From assembly GCF_020667835.1 (NCBI RefSeq), contig NZ_JAFMPR010000004.1, forward strand, positions 186,001 to 250,000: a DNA stretch of 64,000 nt, given 5' to 3'. This DNA comes from Roseibaca sp. Y0-43. GTDB taxonomy: Bacteria > Pseudomonadota > Alphaproteobacteria > Rhodobacterales > Rhodobacteraceae. Each line of letters opens with the position of its first letter. The first letter of the stretch is position 1. Shown here one piece after another: positions 25,762-34,042 of the stretch. The position numbers were made by a program, and so were the translations under genes. The notes below the pieces were generated by a model. The model made no database searches. It was not told the DNA's origin and saw nothing but the letters and a program-made list of their open reading frames with translations.

Positions 25762-27417
25762 ATGGCGTCGTATCAATATGTCTACCACATGGATGGCGTG
25801 TCCAAGACCTATCCGGGTGGCAAGAAATGCTTCGAGAATATCCGCCTGTCCTTCTTGCCGGGTGTGAAGATCGGCGTGGTGGGCGTGAACGGCGCGGGCA
25901 AATCGACGCTGTTGCGCATCATGTCCGGGGCCGACAAGGATTTCACCGGCGAGGCATGGGCCGCCAAGGGTGCCAAGGTCGGCTACCTGCCGCAAGAGCC
26001 GCATCTGGACCCGTCGCTGGACGTGCGCGGCAATGTCATGCTGGGCGTGGCGGAAAAGCAGGCGAAGCTTGACCGTTATAACGAACTGGCCATGAACTAC
26101 TCGGACGAAACCGCCGAGGAAATGGCCAAGCTCCAAGACGAGATCGACGCCGAGAACCTTTGGGATCTGGACAGCCAGATCGACGTGGCACTAGAGGCGC
26201 TGCGCTGCCCGCCGGATCATGCCAATGTCGAAACCCTGTCGGGCGGTGAACGCCGCCGCGTGGCGCTATGCAAGCTGCTGCTGGAAGCGCCCGACATGTT
26301 GCTTCTGGACGAACCGACTAACCATCTGGACGCCGAAACGGTCGCGTGGCTGCAACAGCACCTGATCGACTACAAGGGCACGATCCTGATCGTCACGCAT
26401 GACCGCTATTTCCTTGACGACATCACTGGCTGGATTCTGGAACTCGACCGCGGCCGCGGTATTCCTTACGAGGGGAATTATTCTTCGTGGCTGGAGCAGA
26501 AAGCCAAACGCCTCGCGCAGGAAGCGCGCGAGGACAAGTCGCGCCAGAAATCGCTGGAGCGTGAATTGGAATGGATCCGCGCCGGGGCCAAGGCGCGGCA
26601 GGCCAAATCCAAGGCCCGCATCGCGGCCTATGAAGAAAAGGCCAGCCAGTCCGAGCGCGAAAAGATCAGCCGCGCGCAGATCATCATCCCCAACGGCCCG
26701 CGTTTGGGCGGCAAGGTCATCGAAGTGACCGACCTGCGCAAAGGGTTCGAAGACAAGCTTCTGATCGAAAACCTGTCCTTCGCGCTGCCGCCCGGTGGCA
26801 TCGTGGGCGTGATCGGGCCGAACGGGGCCGGGAAATCGACCTTGTTCCGTATGCTGACCGGGCAGGAACAGCCCGATGCGGGGACGGTCGAATTCGGGGA
26901 CACGGTGCAACTGTCTTACGTCGACCAGTCGCGCGATGCTTTGGACGCCAACAAGACAGTGTGGGAAGAAATCTCGGACGGGTTGGACATTATCCAACTG
27001 GGCGACGCCGAGGTGAACAGCCGCGCCTATTGTTCTGCCTTCAACTTCAAGGGCGGCGACCAGCAGAAGAAGGTGGGCCTGCTGTCGGGCGGCGAGCGCA
27101 ACCGCGTGCATATGGCGAAACTCTTGCGCGCGGGCGGGAACGTGCTTCTGCTCGACGAGCCGACCAACGATCTGGACGTGGAAACCCTGCAAGCGCTGGA
27201 AGCGGCGCTGGAAGATTTCGCGGGCTGCGCCGTTATCATCTCGCACGACCGCTTCTTCCTTGACCGGCTGTGCACGCATATTCTGGCCTTTGAAGGCGAG
27301 GCGCATGTCGAATGGTTCGAAGGCAACTTCGCGGCCTATGAGGAAGACAAGAAACGGCGGCTTGGTCCGGACGCGCTGGAGCCGAAGCGGGTGAAGTATA
27401 AGAAGTTTACCCGATAA
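25762..27417 (+). CDS. ettA: Energy-dependent translational throttle ABC-F protein EttA
   Basis: EttA binds the ribosomal E site and gates translation according to ATP/ADP. The 551-residue product has two ABC domains without membrane segments: Walker [12 protein letters not shown] and [11 protein letters not shown], signatures [12 protein letters not shown] and [12 protein letters not shown], Walker [12 protein letters not shown] and [11 protein letters not shown]. The inter-domain linker is charged and helical (residues about 245-310). The N-terminus [18 protein letters not shown] is characteristic of EttA. The start at 25762 has CAGGAG upstream. Confidence 0.95.
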   Translation: MASYQYVYHMDGVSKTYPGGKKCFENIRLSFLPGVKIGVVGVNGAGKSTLLRIMSGADKDFTGEAWAAKGAKVGYLPQEPHLDPSLDVRGNVMLGVAEKQAKLDRYNELAMNYSDETAEEMAKLQDEIDAENLWDLDSQIDVALEALRCPPDHANVETLSGGERRRVALCKLLLEAPDMLLLDEPTNHLDAETVAWLQQHLIDYKGTILIVTHDRYFLDDITGWILELDRGRGIPYEGNYSSWLEQKAKRLAQEAREDKSRQKSLERELEWIRAGAKARQAKSKARIAAYEEKASQSEREKISRAQIIIPNGPRLGGKVIEVTDLRKGFEDKLLIENLSFALPPGGIVGVIGPNGAGKSTLFRMLTGQEQPDAGTVEFGDTVQLSYVDQSRDALDANKTVWEEISDGLDIIQLGDAEVNSRAYCSAFNFKGGDQQKKVGLLSGGERNRVHMAKLLRAGGNVLLLDEPTNDLDVETLQALEAALEDFAGCAVIISHDRFFLDRLCTHILAFEGEAHVEWFEGNFAAYEEDKKRRLGPDALEPKRVKYKKFTR

Positions 27418-27442
27418 GTTGTTAAAAACTGAATGAAAACCA

Positions 27443-27476
27443 AACGCGGGGACGCAAGGCTTCCCCGCGTTTTCTT
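27443..27476 (+). terminator. Terminator after ettA
   Basis: AACGCGGGGA (27443-27452) pairs perfectly with TCCCCGCGTT (27462-27471) around a 9-base loop, followed by TTCTTT. It separates ettA from the toxin-antitoxin pair. Confidence 0.88.
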
Positions 27477-27501
27477 TATGTTGACCAAGGCGAGCTATTT
27501 A

Positions 27502-27522
27502 CAAGCAAGCATATCTTGCTTG
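27502..27522. promoter_or_regulatory. Palindromic operator candidate upstream of brnT
   Basis: CAAGCAAG and CTTGCTTG form a perfect 8-base inverted repeat around CATAT. It lies 23 bases before the toxin start. Type II toxin-antitoxin operons of this kind are repressed by the antitoxin at such palindromes, so it is the natural operator. Confidence 0.65.
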
Positions 27523-27544
27523 GCTGCACATTTGTACATACATT

Positions 27545-27847
27545 ATGATCGACTTCGATTGGGACAGCGGTAACAGTGCGAAATGCGAGAAGCATGGGCT
27601 GACCCGCGCCCAGATCGAAGCGATGTTTCGTTCGGGCTTGCATGTCGCGCCCGACCCGGAGCACTCCACTCTGGCCGAACAGCGCTTTATCGCGGTCGGC
27701 CTGACACGCGAAGGTCGACCGGCCTTCATTGCCTTTTGCTGGCGGGACGGCAGAATCCGGCCCATCAGTGCCCGTTACATGCACGCCCGAGAGGTGGCCC
27801 GCTATGCCCAAGCCTTCCCCGACATCCGTTCCCGTCCTGACCACTGA
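27545..27847 (+). CDS. brnT: BrnT-type toxin
   Basis: The 100-residue protein matches the BrnT (DUF497) family, RelE-fold ribonuclease toxins. Diagnostic features are FDWDSGNSAKCEKHGL at the N-terminus, a central RFIAVGLTREGRPAFIAF strand and the C-terminal IRPISARYMHAREVARYA with the catalytic-type Arg/Ser/His/Glu pattern. No Shine-Dalgarno sequence precedes ATG 27545, so translation may be weak or leaderless. It overlaps the antitoxin gene by 44 bases, in the normal toxin-first order. Confidence 0.87.
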   Translation: MIDFDWDSGNSAKCEKHGLTRAQIEAMFRSGLHVAPDPEHSTLAEQRFIAVGLTREGRPAFIAFCWRDGRIRPISARYMHAREVARYAQAFPDIRSRPDH

Positions 27848-28058
27848 CAGGGCCGCCGAGGAGTTTCTTGAGCAAGACCTCTCGACGCTCGATTTCGCGC
27901 AGTTCAAACCCATGCGGTTCGAAGCGTTGCCTAAATCTGCGCGCTTGACCATGCGCTTGCCCGAACCTCTGATCGCGGCATTGAAAGCGCGCGCGAAGGA
28001 ACGCGGTATCCCTTACCAGCGCCTGATCCGCGAAGCGTTGGAACAAGCTCTCGACTAA
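27804..28058 (+). CDS. BrnA/CopG-type antitoxin
   Basis: The 84-residue protein ends in a ribbon-helix-helix DNA-binding domain (RLTMRLPEPLIAALKARAKE, then RGIPYQRLIREALEQAL). Its N-terminal part (RAAEEFLEQDLSTLDFAQFK) probably wraps the toxin. The start ATG 27804 lies inside the end of brnT and has GAGAGG upstream, which couples the two genes. It is expected to neutralise BrnT and repress at the upstream palindrome. Confidence 0.82.
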   Translation: MPKPSPTSVPVLTTDRAAEEFLEQDLSTLDFAQFKPMRFEALPKSARLTMRLPEPLIAALKARAKERGIPYQRLIREALEQALD

Positions 28059-28122
28059 CCCCACCTTGCACCCGCCCCCGCAATCGGCGACAAGCCGCTG
28101 AACCATTCCAAGGGGCCAGACC

Positions 28123-29436
28123 ATGCGACAGCCTCCGGCGTTGATCCGGGCCTATATGGCGTTTTCGCGCCTGTCCGCGCCGATCTGGCACGCGGCGCTG
28201 AACTGGCGTGCGAAGAAGGGCAAGGAAGACCCCGCGCGTTTGTCCGAGCGTTGGGGCCAGCCTGCGCAGGCGCGGCCAGAGGGGGAACTCCTGTGGCTCC
28301 ACGGGGTCAGCGTGGGCGAGGTGACGGTGCTTCTGACGCTTTTGGAGCGCCTCTCGCAAACTCGCCCGCAGACACATTTCCTGCTGACCTCGATCACCCG
28401 CGCGGCGGCCGATGCGATGGCCAAGCGTCAATTGCCGCCCCGCGTCATACACCATTACGCGCCCGCCGATTACCCGGTGGCGGTCACGCGCTTTCTTGAC
28501 CACTGGCGCCCCGATGCGTTTGTGCTGTCGGAAATGGACCTCTGGCCGCGCCTGCTGGCGGAAACGAAAAAGCGCGGCATTCCCATGGCCATCGTCAACG
28601 CCCATGTCACCCCCCGCCGCCTGCGCAACCGCAAGCGCGTGGCAAGCGCGAATGGCTGGCTGATGGACCTGTTCGACACCATCCATGTGCAGGATGCGCG
28701 CTCGGCGGAGTTGTTCGCCGAAATCAATGCGCCGATGGACAAGATCAAGGTCACGGGCCTGTTGAAAGCCGCGTCGAACCCGCCGCCGGACCACCCGGAC
28801 GCCCGCAATGAAATCGCGGCGCAGATCGGCACGCGCCCGCGCTGGCTGGCCGCCTCTACCCGGACAGAGGAAGAGGCGCAGGTGATGCAGGTGCACCGCA
28901 TGGCGCTAGAGACATGCCCTGACCTGCTGATGATTATCGCGCCCCGCCAGATGAAAGACGCCGACCGAACAGAGGCCGATGCGCGTGCCGTCTTCGACCC
29001 CGCGCGCATTGCGCGGCGGTCCAAGGGCCAGCCCATTACGCCGCAAACGCAGGTCTATATCGCTGACAGCATGGGCGAGATGGGGGTCTGGCTGCGGCTG
29101 GTGCCGGTGGCCTATCCCGGCCAGTCGCTGCCGCTGGATGGGCGCGTGATGACCGGCAAGAACCCGTTCGAGGCCGTGGGGCTTGGCGTGATGGTCGTCC
29201 ATGGCCCGCATTTCGGGAATTTCCGTGCTGCCTACGAGTTGCTGGCGGCCGAGGGCGCGGCTTTGGCCGTGGCCGATGCGGGGGGCATGGCGCAGGCCGT
29301 GGTCGCCGCCCAAGACCCTTCCTTCCGCGCGCCCTATCTGGAGGGCGCGGCCCGCGTGCAGGCGCAGGTCATGGCCCCGCTGGAACAGGCCGCGCTTATG
29401 ATCGGCACGATGCTGCCGCGGGATAAGGACAAATGA
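28123..29436 (+). CDS. waaA: 3-deoxy-D-manno-octulosonic acid (Kdo) transferase
   Basis: WaaA attaches Kdo to lipid A precursor at the inner membrane face. The 437-residue product has the N-terminal WaaA block (LSERWGQPAQARPEGELLWL then HGVSVGEV), SEMDLWPRLLAETKKRGIP with the conserved Glu, VNAHVTPRRLRN, and a C-terminal GT-B half with MGEMGVWLRL and NPFEAVGLGVMVVHGPHFGNF. The N-terminal glycine-rich anchor is shorter than in E. coli. AAGGGG lies 8 bases upstream. It heads a run of LPS-related genes. Confidence 0.9.
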   Translation: MRQPPALIRAYMAFSRLSAPIWHAALNWRAKKGKEDPARLSERWGQPAQARPEGELLWLHGVSVGEVTVLLTLLERLSQTRPQTHFLLTSITRAAADAMAKRQLPPRVIHHYAPADYPVAVTRFLDHWRPDAFVLSEMDLWPRLLAETKKRGIPMAIVNAHVTPRRLRNRKRVASANGWLMDLFDTIHVQDARSAELFAEINAPMDKIKVTGLLKAASNPPPDHPDARNEIAAQIGTRPRWLAASTRTEEEAQVMQVHRMALETCPDLLMIIAPRQMKDADRTEADARAVFDPARIARRSKGQPITPQTQVYIADSMGEMGVWLRLVPVAYPGQSLPLDGRVMTGKNPFEAVGLGVMVVHGPHFGNFRAAYELLAAEGAALAVADAGGMAQAVVAAQDPSFRAPYLEGAARVQAQVMAPLEQAALMIGTMLPRDKDK

Positions 29437-29513
29437 AATACTCGTTTTAACCGCCTGCAAGGCACGGTATGCACGGGCCGGAAACTGGACAACAGAACGG
29501 AAAGGTCTGGGAC

Positions 29514-30206
29514 ATGGACAAACTTCGCGTCTATATCGGTTGGGATTCTCGCGAGGATATCGCCTATCAGGTGGCCAAGCAGTCGCTGGAAAAGCACGCC
29601 ACCATTCCGGTCGAGGTGATCCCGATCAAGCTGCAAGAGCTGGTCGATCAGGGGCTCTATACGCGCGAGATTGACCCGCTGGCCTCGACCGAGTTTACCT
29701 ATTCGCGTTTCCTTGTGCCGTATCTGGCCGGATACGAGGGCTGGGCGATCTTCGTCGATTGCGACTTCCTCTTCTTCGGCGATGTGGCCGAGCTTCAGCA
29801 ATACATGGACCCGTCCAAGGCGGTTTGCGTCGTGCAGCACGACTATAAGCCCAAGGAAACCACCAAGATGGACGGGGTGCCGCAATCGGCGTATCCGCGC
29901 AAGAACTGGTCGTCCTTCATGCTGATGAATTGCGCCCATCCCAGCACGAAGCAACTGACGCCCGAAGTGGTCAACAGCCAGACCGGCGCTTATCTGCACC
30001 GTCTGCAATGGGCGCAAGATGATGAAATCGGCGCGCTGCCCACCGGCTGGAACTGGCTGGAAGGCTGGTATGACAAACCGGCAGAGGGTTATCCGCAAGC
30101 CGTGCACCACACCCGCGGCGGTCCGTGGTTCAAGGAATGGCAGGACGTGGATTACGCCGCCGAATGGCTGGCCGAAGCCGCCGAGTATGAGGCCAAGGCC
30201 GGGTGA
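29514..30206 (+). CDS. Glycosyltransferase (GT-A, DxD type)
   Basis: The 230-residue soluble protein has LRVYIGWDSREDIAYQVAKQ at the N-terminus, SRFLVPYLAGYEGWAIFVDC then DFLFFGDV with a DCD metal motif, and NWSSFMLMNC and HHTRGGPWF further on. This order resembles GT8-like retaining transferases. It sits between waaA and another transferase, so a core oligosaccharide role is likely. The start ATG 29514 has AAAGG upstream; the frame extends 15 codons further without a site. Confidence 0.78.
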   Translation: MDKLRVYIGWDSREDIAYQVAKQSLEKHATIPVEVIPIKLQELVDQGLYTREIDPLASTEFTYSRFLVPYLAGYEGWAIFVDCDFLFFGDVAELQQYMDPSKAVCVVQHDYKPKETTKMDGVPQSAYPRKNWSSFMLMNCAHPSTKQLTPEVVNSQTGAYLHRLQWAQDDEIGALPTGWNWLEGWYDKPAEGYPQAVHHTRGGPWFKEWQDVDYAAEWLAEAAEYEAKAG

Positions 30207-31327
30207 CGTGGTCCGCGCTTGCTCAGATGGACGGCATCGTCGCGCCGCCGGGGCTGTTTCCGGCGCGCGACCTTCCGCCACTGTCGCGCTGGCGCACCGA
30301 TGACCCCGTGCTGCGGGACCGCTATGACACCGACACGCTGATCTATGGCGCTGTCTGGAGCGCGCAGGCCAAGCGTCTGCGCGTCTTCGCGCCGCGCCCG
30401 CTGAACCTGTGGCCGATCTTGCGCGGTGCGCGGTGGCTGGCTGATGGTACGGCCTTGAGCAAGCCGAAGCTGCGCCGCTTCAAGCGCTACGCTACGCTGG
30501 AGTTTGACGCGCCGCAGCCGGTCGTGCAGCTTGGCTTCGAGAGCGAGGGCTGGCAGGCTTCGTGCCCCGTTCAGCGGGCCGACCTTGCCCCCTTCGCGGG
30601 GGGCAACGTGCTTTACACCATGTCGCAGAACAATGATCTGGATTGGGTCTGCGATTGGGTCATGTATCACCACCGCGCCCACGGGGCCGATGCGGTGCTG
30701 ATCTCTGACAACCGCTCGACCGCCTACACGCCTGACGATCTGCGCGCGCGGCTGGTGGGGTTGGGTGTGCTCAAAGCGGTGCTGGTGCAGTCTGTGCCCT
30801 ATCGCTACGGGCCAAGTTCGCAGATCTGCACGCGGGCGTCGGATGCGCGCTACTTGCAAAGTGCGACAGCGAATTTCGTGCGCGAGGCGTGGCTTGGCAG
30901 GGCCAGTGCCGTTCTGTCCTGCGATATTGACGAGATCGTCGCCAGCCAATCCGGGCGCAGCATTTTCGATGCGGTGCGCAACTCGCGGCTGGGGGTTGTG
31001 ACCTTTCCCGGATACTGGCGCTTTTGCGACCCGGCGCAGGACAGCCCGACGCATTCGGACCATGTCTATACGCGGTCCGACCGGCTAAAGCCTTGTCCCA
31101 CGAAATACGCGTGGCGGCCCGATGGCTGGCTGGGCAAGTGGTCATTGATGACCCACAGCCTTGAATCCGTGCCGCGCCGTTGGGCCAGCGGCGCGCCCGA
31201 TTTCTGGTTTTTGCATTGCGACGGGATCACCACGCGCTGGAAAGCGGGCCGCGAAAAGGCGGATGCGGCATTGTCGCAAAGCTATGACAAGAACGCGAAA
31301 ATGGCGCTCGCGCGGGGCGGGCTTTAG
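30203..31327 (+). CDS. Glycosyltransferase family 2-like protein
   Basis: The 374-residue protein carries a Glyco_tranf_2_4/GT92-like domain: NVLYTMSQNNDLDWVCDWVM, HHRAHGADAVLISDN, VLSCDIDEIVAS with the DID metal motif, and the C-terminal FWFLHCDGITTRWK. The N-terminal 130 residues are unrelated to this domain and unassigned. It begins with GTG overlapping the previous stop (GTGA) and overlaps the convergent transferase gene at its 3' end by 4 bases. Substrates unknown; cell-surface glycan role inferred. Confidence 0.75.
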   Translation: MTWSALAQMDGIVAPPGLFPARDLPPLSRWRTDDPVLRDRYDTDTLIYGAVWSAQAKRLRVFAPRPLNLWPILRGARWLADGTALSKPKLRRFKRYATLEFDAPQPVVQLGFESEGWQASCPVQRADLAPFAGGNVLYTMSQNNDLDWVCDWVMYHHRAHGADAVLISDNRSTAYTPDDLRARLVGLGVLKAVLVQSVPYRYGPSSQICTRASDARYLQSATANFVREAWLGRASAVLSCDIDEIVASQSGRSIFDAVRNSRLGVVTFPGYWRFCDPAQDSPTHSDHVYTRSDRLKPCPTKYAWRPDGWLGKWSLMTHSLESVPRRWASGAPDFWFLHCDGITTRWKAGREKADAALSQSYDKNAKMALARGGL

Positions 31328-32238
31328 CGCTTGAAAAGCTTCGTTTCCAGCGTCCAGACCAGATGGGACAACCGGGTCGATTTCACATCCTGATAGACGA
31401 AGGGCCGTCGCACTTTGCGCGTGGTCGTAAGGTAATCCTCGGCGAAGGGCAGCGTGTTCGCAGGCCTGTTGCGCAGGCGCAGGACGCTGTCCGCGTCCAT
31501 GTCGTGAAAGAACGCATTCTCGCGCACCCGCGCGGGCAAGATACGTTGCGCAAGGGATCGGCTGCGCGCGCGCCAGCGAAAGATCGGGACTTCGGGGCAA
31601 TAAAAGCCCCAAGGCGCGTGCAGCCATTGCATGGGGCGGAAAAGGCTTTGCGCCTGTTGACCATTCGCGCCCTCGCTAGGTTGAAACCGCCAGCCCGCCG
31701 CGCGCAGGGCCTGCACATCGGCAATGCAGATATCAGCGTAGAAGTTCCACGGTCTGAGCGCATTGTCCCGCGTGCGGATCTGAAGCGACCCCGGCACATC
31801 GCTGGGGGTCGCGGTCCAGCCGGCCTTTTTCTTGATCGCCTTGATGAAAAACGGATAGACGAAGGCCGCGTCAGTTGGCGCAAGAGCCTGTTCGACATGG
31901 TCCATATCGGTGGCGTCGGGGCTGCGGACAAGCTGTGTGTCCTCTTGCAGATACAGCAGAAAGCGCGTGTCGCATTCGGCAAGCGCGCGTTGCATGTTGC
32001 CGTATAGCCCGCCATGAAACCCTTTATCGCCAGAGGCCACGATCACGCGCACGCCGTCCATGGTCCGGGCTTCTTCCAACAGCGCAAGCTGCGCGGGGTC
32101 GTCGCTGGCATCATCCATTACAAGCACGGGCGCACCGGGCAAATGCCGCCGCACCGACGCGAGGCAATTGCGCAGATGCGCCGGACGGTTATAGGTCATG
32201 ATCGCGACCGTCAGCGTGGCCGGAGGGGCAAGCAGCAT
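31324..32238 (-). CDS. Glycosyltransferase family 2
   Basis: The 304-residue GT2 protein has the N-terminal nucleotide-sugar fold TLTVAIMTYNRPAHLRNCL, VLVMDDASDD, and LLYLQEDTQLVR, where the acidic EDT replaces the usual DxD. It lies 2 bases downstream of kdsD on the same strand, so they form an operon. The acceptor is unknown; Kdo or core sugar decoration is a reasonable guess from kdsD and waaA nearby. Confidence 0.8.
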   Translation of the reverse strand: MLLAPPATLTVAIMTYNRPAHLRNCLASVRRHLPGAPVLVMDDASDDPAQLALLEEARTMDGVRVIVASGDKGFHGGLYGNMQRALAECDTRFLLYLQEDTQLVRSPDATDMDHVEQALAPTDAAFVYPFFIKAIKKKAGWTATPSDVPGSLQIRTRDNALRPWNFYADICIADVQALRAAGWRFQPSEGANGQQAQSLFRPMQWLHAPWGFYCPEVPIFRWRARSRSLAQRILPARVRENAFFHDMDADSVLRLRNRPANTLPFAEDYLTTTRKVRRPFVYQDVKSTRLSHLVWTLETKLFKR

Positions 32239-32240
32239 CC

Positions 32241-33224
32241 TCAGACAACGCCCGCGCGCAGGCAGTCATGCAGGCGGATCATGCCCTGCACCTGCTGCGC
32301 GTCATCGACCACGCAAAGCGCGTTCACCTTCTTGCCGTTCATGACTGCCACCGCTTCGGACACCAGCGCATCGGGGCCGATGGTCTTGGGGTTGCGGGTG
32401 GCCACGTCGCGGGCGCGGCGGGTCATCAGCCCGTCCATGTTGCGGCGCAAATCGCCGTCGGTGATGATACCTGTCAGCCGCTGCCCCTCGACAATGATCG
32501 CCACGCCATAGCCCGTGCCGGTCATGCGCATCAGCACATCTGGCATAGGCGTGTCTTCGGCGACCAAGGGCAGCACATCGCCCGTATACATCAGGTCGGC
32601 CACGCGCAGGAATTGCGCGCCCAGCTTGCCGCCGGGGTGGAAGACATGGAAGCTTTCAGGATCGAACCCGCGCCGCTTCATGACCGCGACCGCCAGCGCG
32701 TCGCCAAGCGCCATGCTGGCGGTGGTCGATGTCGTGGGGGCCATGCCGATCGCGCAGGCCTCTGGCACATCGGGCAGGCGCAGGACCGTATCCGCCGCGC
32801 GCCCTAGCGTGCTGTCGGGCGCGCGCGTGATCGCGATCAGCGGAATGCCGAAGCGGCGGGTGTAGCTGATGACATCACTCAACTCGCGCGACTCGCCGGA
32901 ATTCGACAAGAGGATGCAGCAGTCTTCTTGCGTAATCATGCCCAGATCGCCATGGCTGGCCTCTGACGCATGGACGAAATGCGCGGGCGTTCCGGTCGAG
33001 GCGAAGGTCGCCGCCATCTTGCGCCCGACATGGCCCGATTTGCCAATGCCCACCACGATCAGCCGGCCCGAAAGCCCGGTCAGGCGTTCGACGGCCTCGG
33101 CGAATTCATGGCCCAGTGCGTCGCCCATCTGCAAAAGCGCCTGCGCCTCGGTGCGCAGAACCTCGCGGCCTGCCGCGATTGCATCTTCGATTGTCTTTTG
33201 CGGCACCGGCCTGACCTCTTGCAT
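32241..33224 (-). CDS. kdsD: D-arabinose 5-phosphate isomerase
   Basis: KdsD (KpsF/GutQ family) converts ribulose 5-phosphate to arabinose 5-phosphate, the Kdo precursor. The 327-residue product has an N-terminal SIS domain (VVGIGKSGHVGRKMAATFAS, STGTPAHFVHASEASHGDLG, LLSNSGESREL, and FHPGGKLG) and two C-terminal CBS domains (about residues 205-327). The start is uncertain: ATG 33224 fits the family length but has no clear ribosome-binding site, and in-frame starts reach 33254-33260. Confidence 0.92.
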   Translation of the reverse strand: MQEVRPVPQKTIEDAIAAGREVLRTEAQALLQMGDALGHEFAEAVERLTGLSGRLIVVGIGKSGHVGRKMAATFASTGTPAHFVHASEASHGDLGMITQEDCCILLSNSGESRELSDVISYTRRFGIPLIAITRAPDSTLGRAADTVLRLPDVPEACAIGMAPTTSTTASMALGDALAVAVMKRRGFDPESFHVFHPGGKLGAQFLRVADLMYTGDVLPLVAEDTPMPDVLMRMTGTGYGVAIIVEGQRLTGIITDGDLRRNMDGLMTRRARDVATRNPKTIGPDALVSEAVAVMNGKKVNALCVVDDAQQVQGMIRLHDCLRAGVV

Positions 33225-33323
33225 TTGGTGTGCGCGACTTAGCGCGCCGCCCATTGGCAAGTCAATTGCAGGGCGGCCGCTTTCAGATTGGGCCTTTGCG
33301 GCGAACTGCGCTAAAGCTGGCGC

Positions 33324-33680
33324 ATGGACGTGACGATCACATCTTTGGGCGCTGTGTTCCTGGGCGGTGCCTTGGGCGGGCTGGCGCGGGCATGGCTGGC
33401 GACCCGGCTGACCGGGGCAGGCGGGCTATTGGCCGTCAACACCTCTGGCAGCTTCGCCTTGGGGTGGTTGGCTGCGACGGTTGCGCCTGAAAGCGCGGTC
33501 TGGCTGTTCTGGGCAACCGGCGTTCTGGGGGCTTACACGACCGTGTCCAGTTTCGCGTTGCAAAGCGTGCAGATGTGGCTGGAGGGCGCGCGCGGGCGGG
33601 CATCCGCCAATGTCATCGCCGCCGTTGTCTTGTCCGTGGCCGCCGTGGCGCTGGGCTATGGGCTGGGGGCCATGCCATGA
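33324..33680 (+). CDS. Fluoride channel CrcB/FluC, subunit 1
   Basis: The 118-residue protein has four predicted helices and belongs to the CrcB/FluC family of fluoride exporters. Motifs are GALGGLARAWLATRLTG, LLAVNTSGSFALGWL and the pore segment GVLGAYTTVSSFALQ. The usual TTFS phenylalanine is replaced by Val here, unlike in the second copy. An ATGA junction couples it to the downstream copy, suggesting a heterodimer. No fluoride (crcB) riboswitch was recognised in the 60-100 bases upstream. Confidence 0.82.
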   Translation: MDVTITSLGAVFLGGALGGLARAWLATRLTGAGGLLAVNTSGSFALGWLAATVAPESAVWLFWATGVLGAYTTVSSFALQSVQMWLEGARGRASANVIAAVVLSVAAVALGYGLGAMP

Positions 33681-34018
33681 TCTGGGTCGCCCTTGGCGCG
33701 GGCTTGGGCGCGCTGGCGCGGGCGGGCCTGTCGCTGGCGCTGCCGCTATGGGGCACGCTTCTGGCCAATGCGCTGGGGTCTGTCCTGATCGGCCTTCTTG
33801 CCGCTTGGCCCATGTCGGCGCGGATGCGCGGCTTTGCCATGACTGGCTTTTGCGGCGGCTTCACCACGTTTTCGCTGTTCGGCCTTGAGACGTTCGCACT
33901 GCTGGCCGAGGCCCGCTACACGCCCGCCGCCGCCTATGTCGCGGCAACGCTTGCGCTGTCCTTGGGCGGGGTGGCATTGGGCCTGTCGGTCGGCAAGCGG
34001 TTGCGGAGTGACGGATAG
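33677..34018 (+). CDS. crcB: Fluoride channel CrcB/FluC, subunit 2
   Basis: The 113-residue CrcB/FluC protein shows LGAGLGALARAGLSL, LLANALGSVLIGLL and the classic pore motif GFCGGFTTFSLFGLE with both phenylalanine-box positions. It starts at ATG 33677 inside the stop of the first copy. With one canonical and one divergent pore motif, the pair resembles two-gene FluC systems that assemble as antiparallel heterodimers. Confidence 0.86.
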   Translation: MIWVALGAGLGALARAGLSLALPLWGTLLANALGSVLIGLLAAWPMSARMRGFAMTGFCGGFTTFSLFGLETFALLAEARYTPAAAYVAATLALSLGGVALGLSVGKRLRSDG

Positions 34019-34042
34019 ACGGGGCGCGCCGCGCCGCGCCCT

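Noticed and set aside
33225-33323. Possible fluoride riboswitch before the crcB pair
   Set aside because: The conserved crcB motif elements were not recognisable in the short intergenic sequence.
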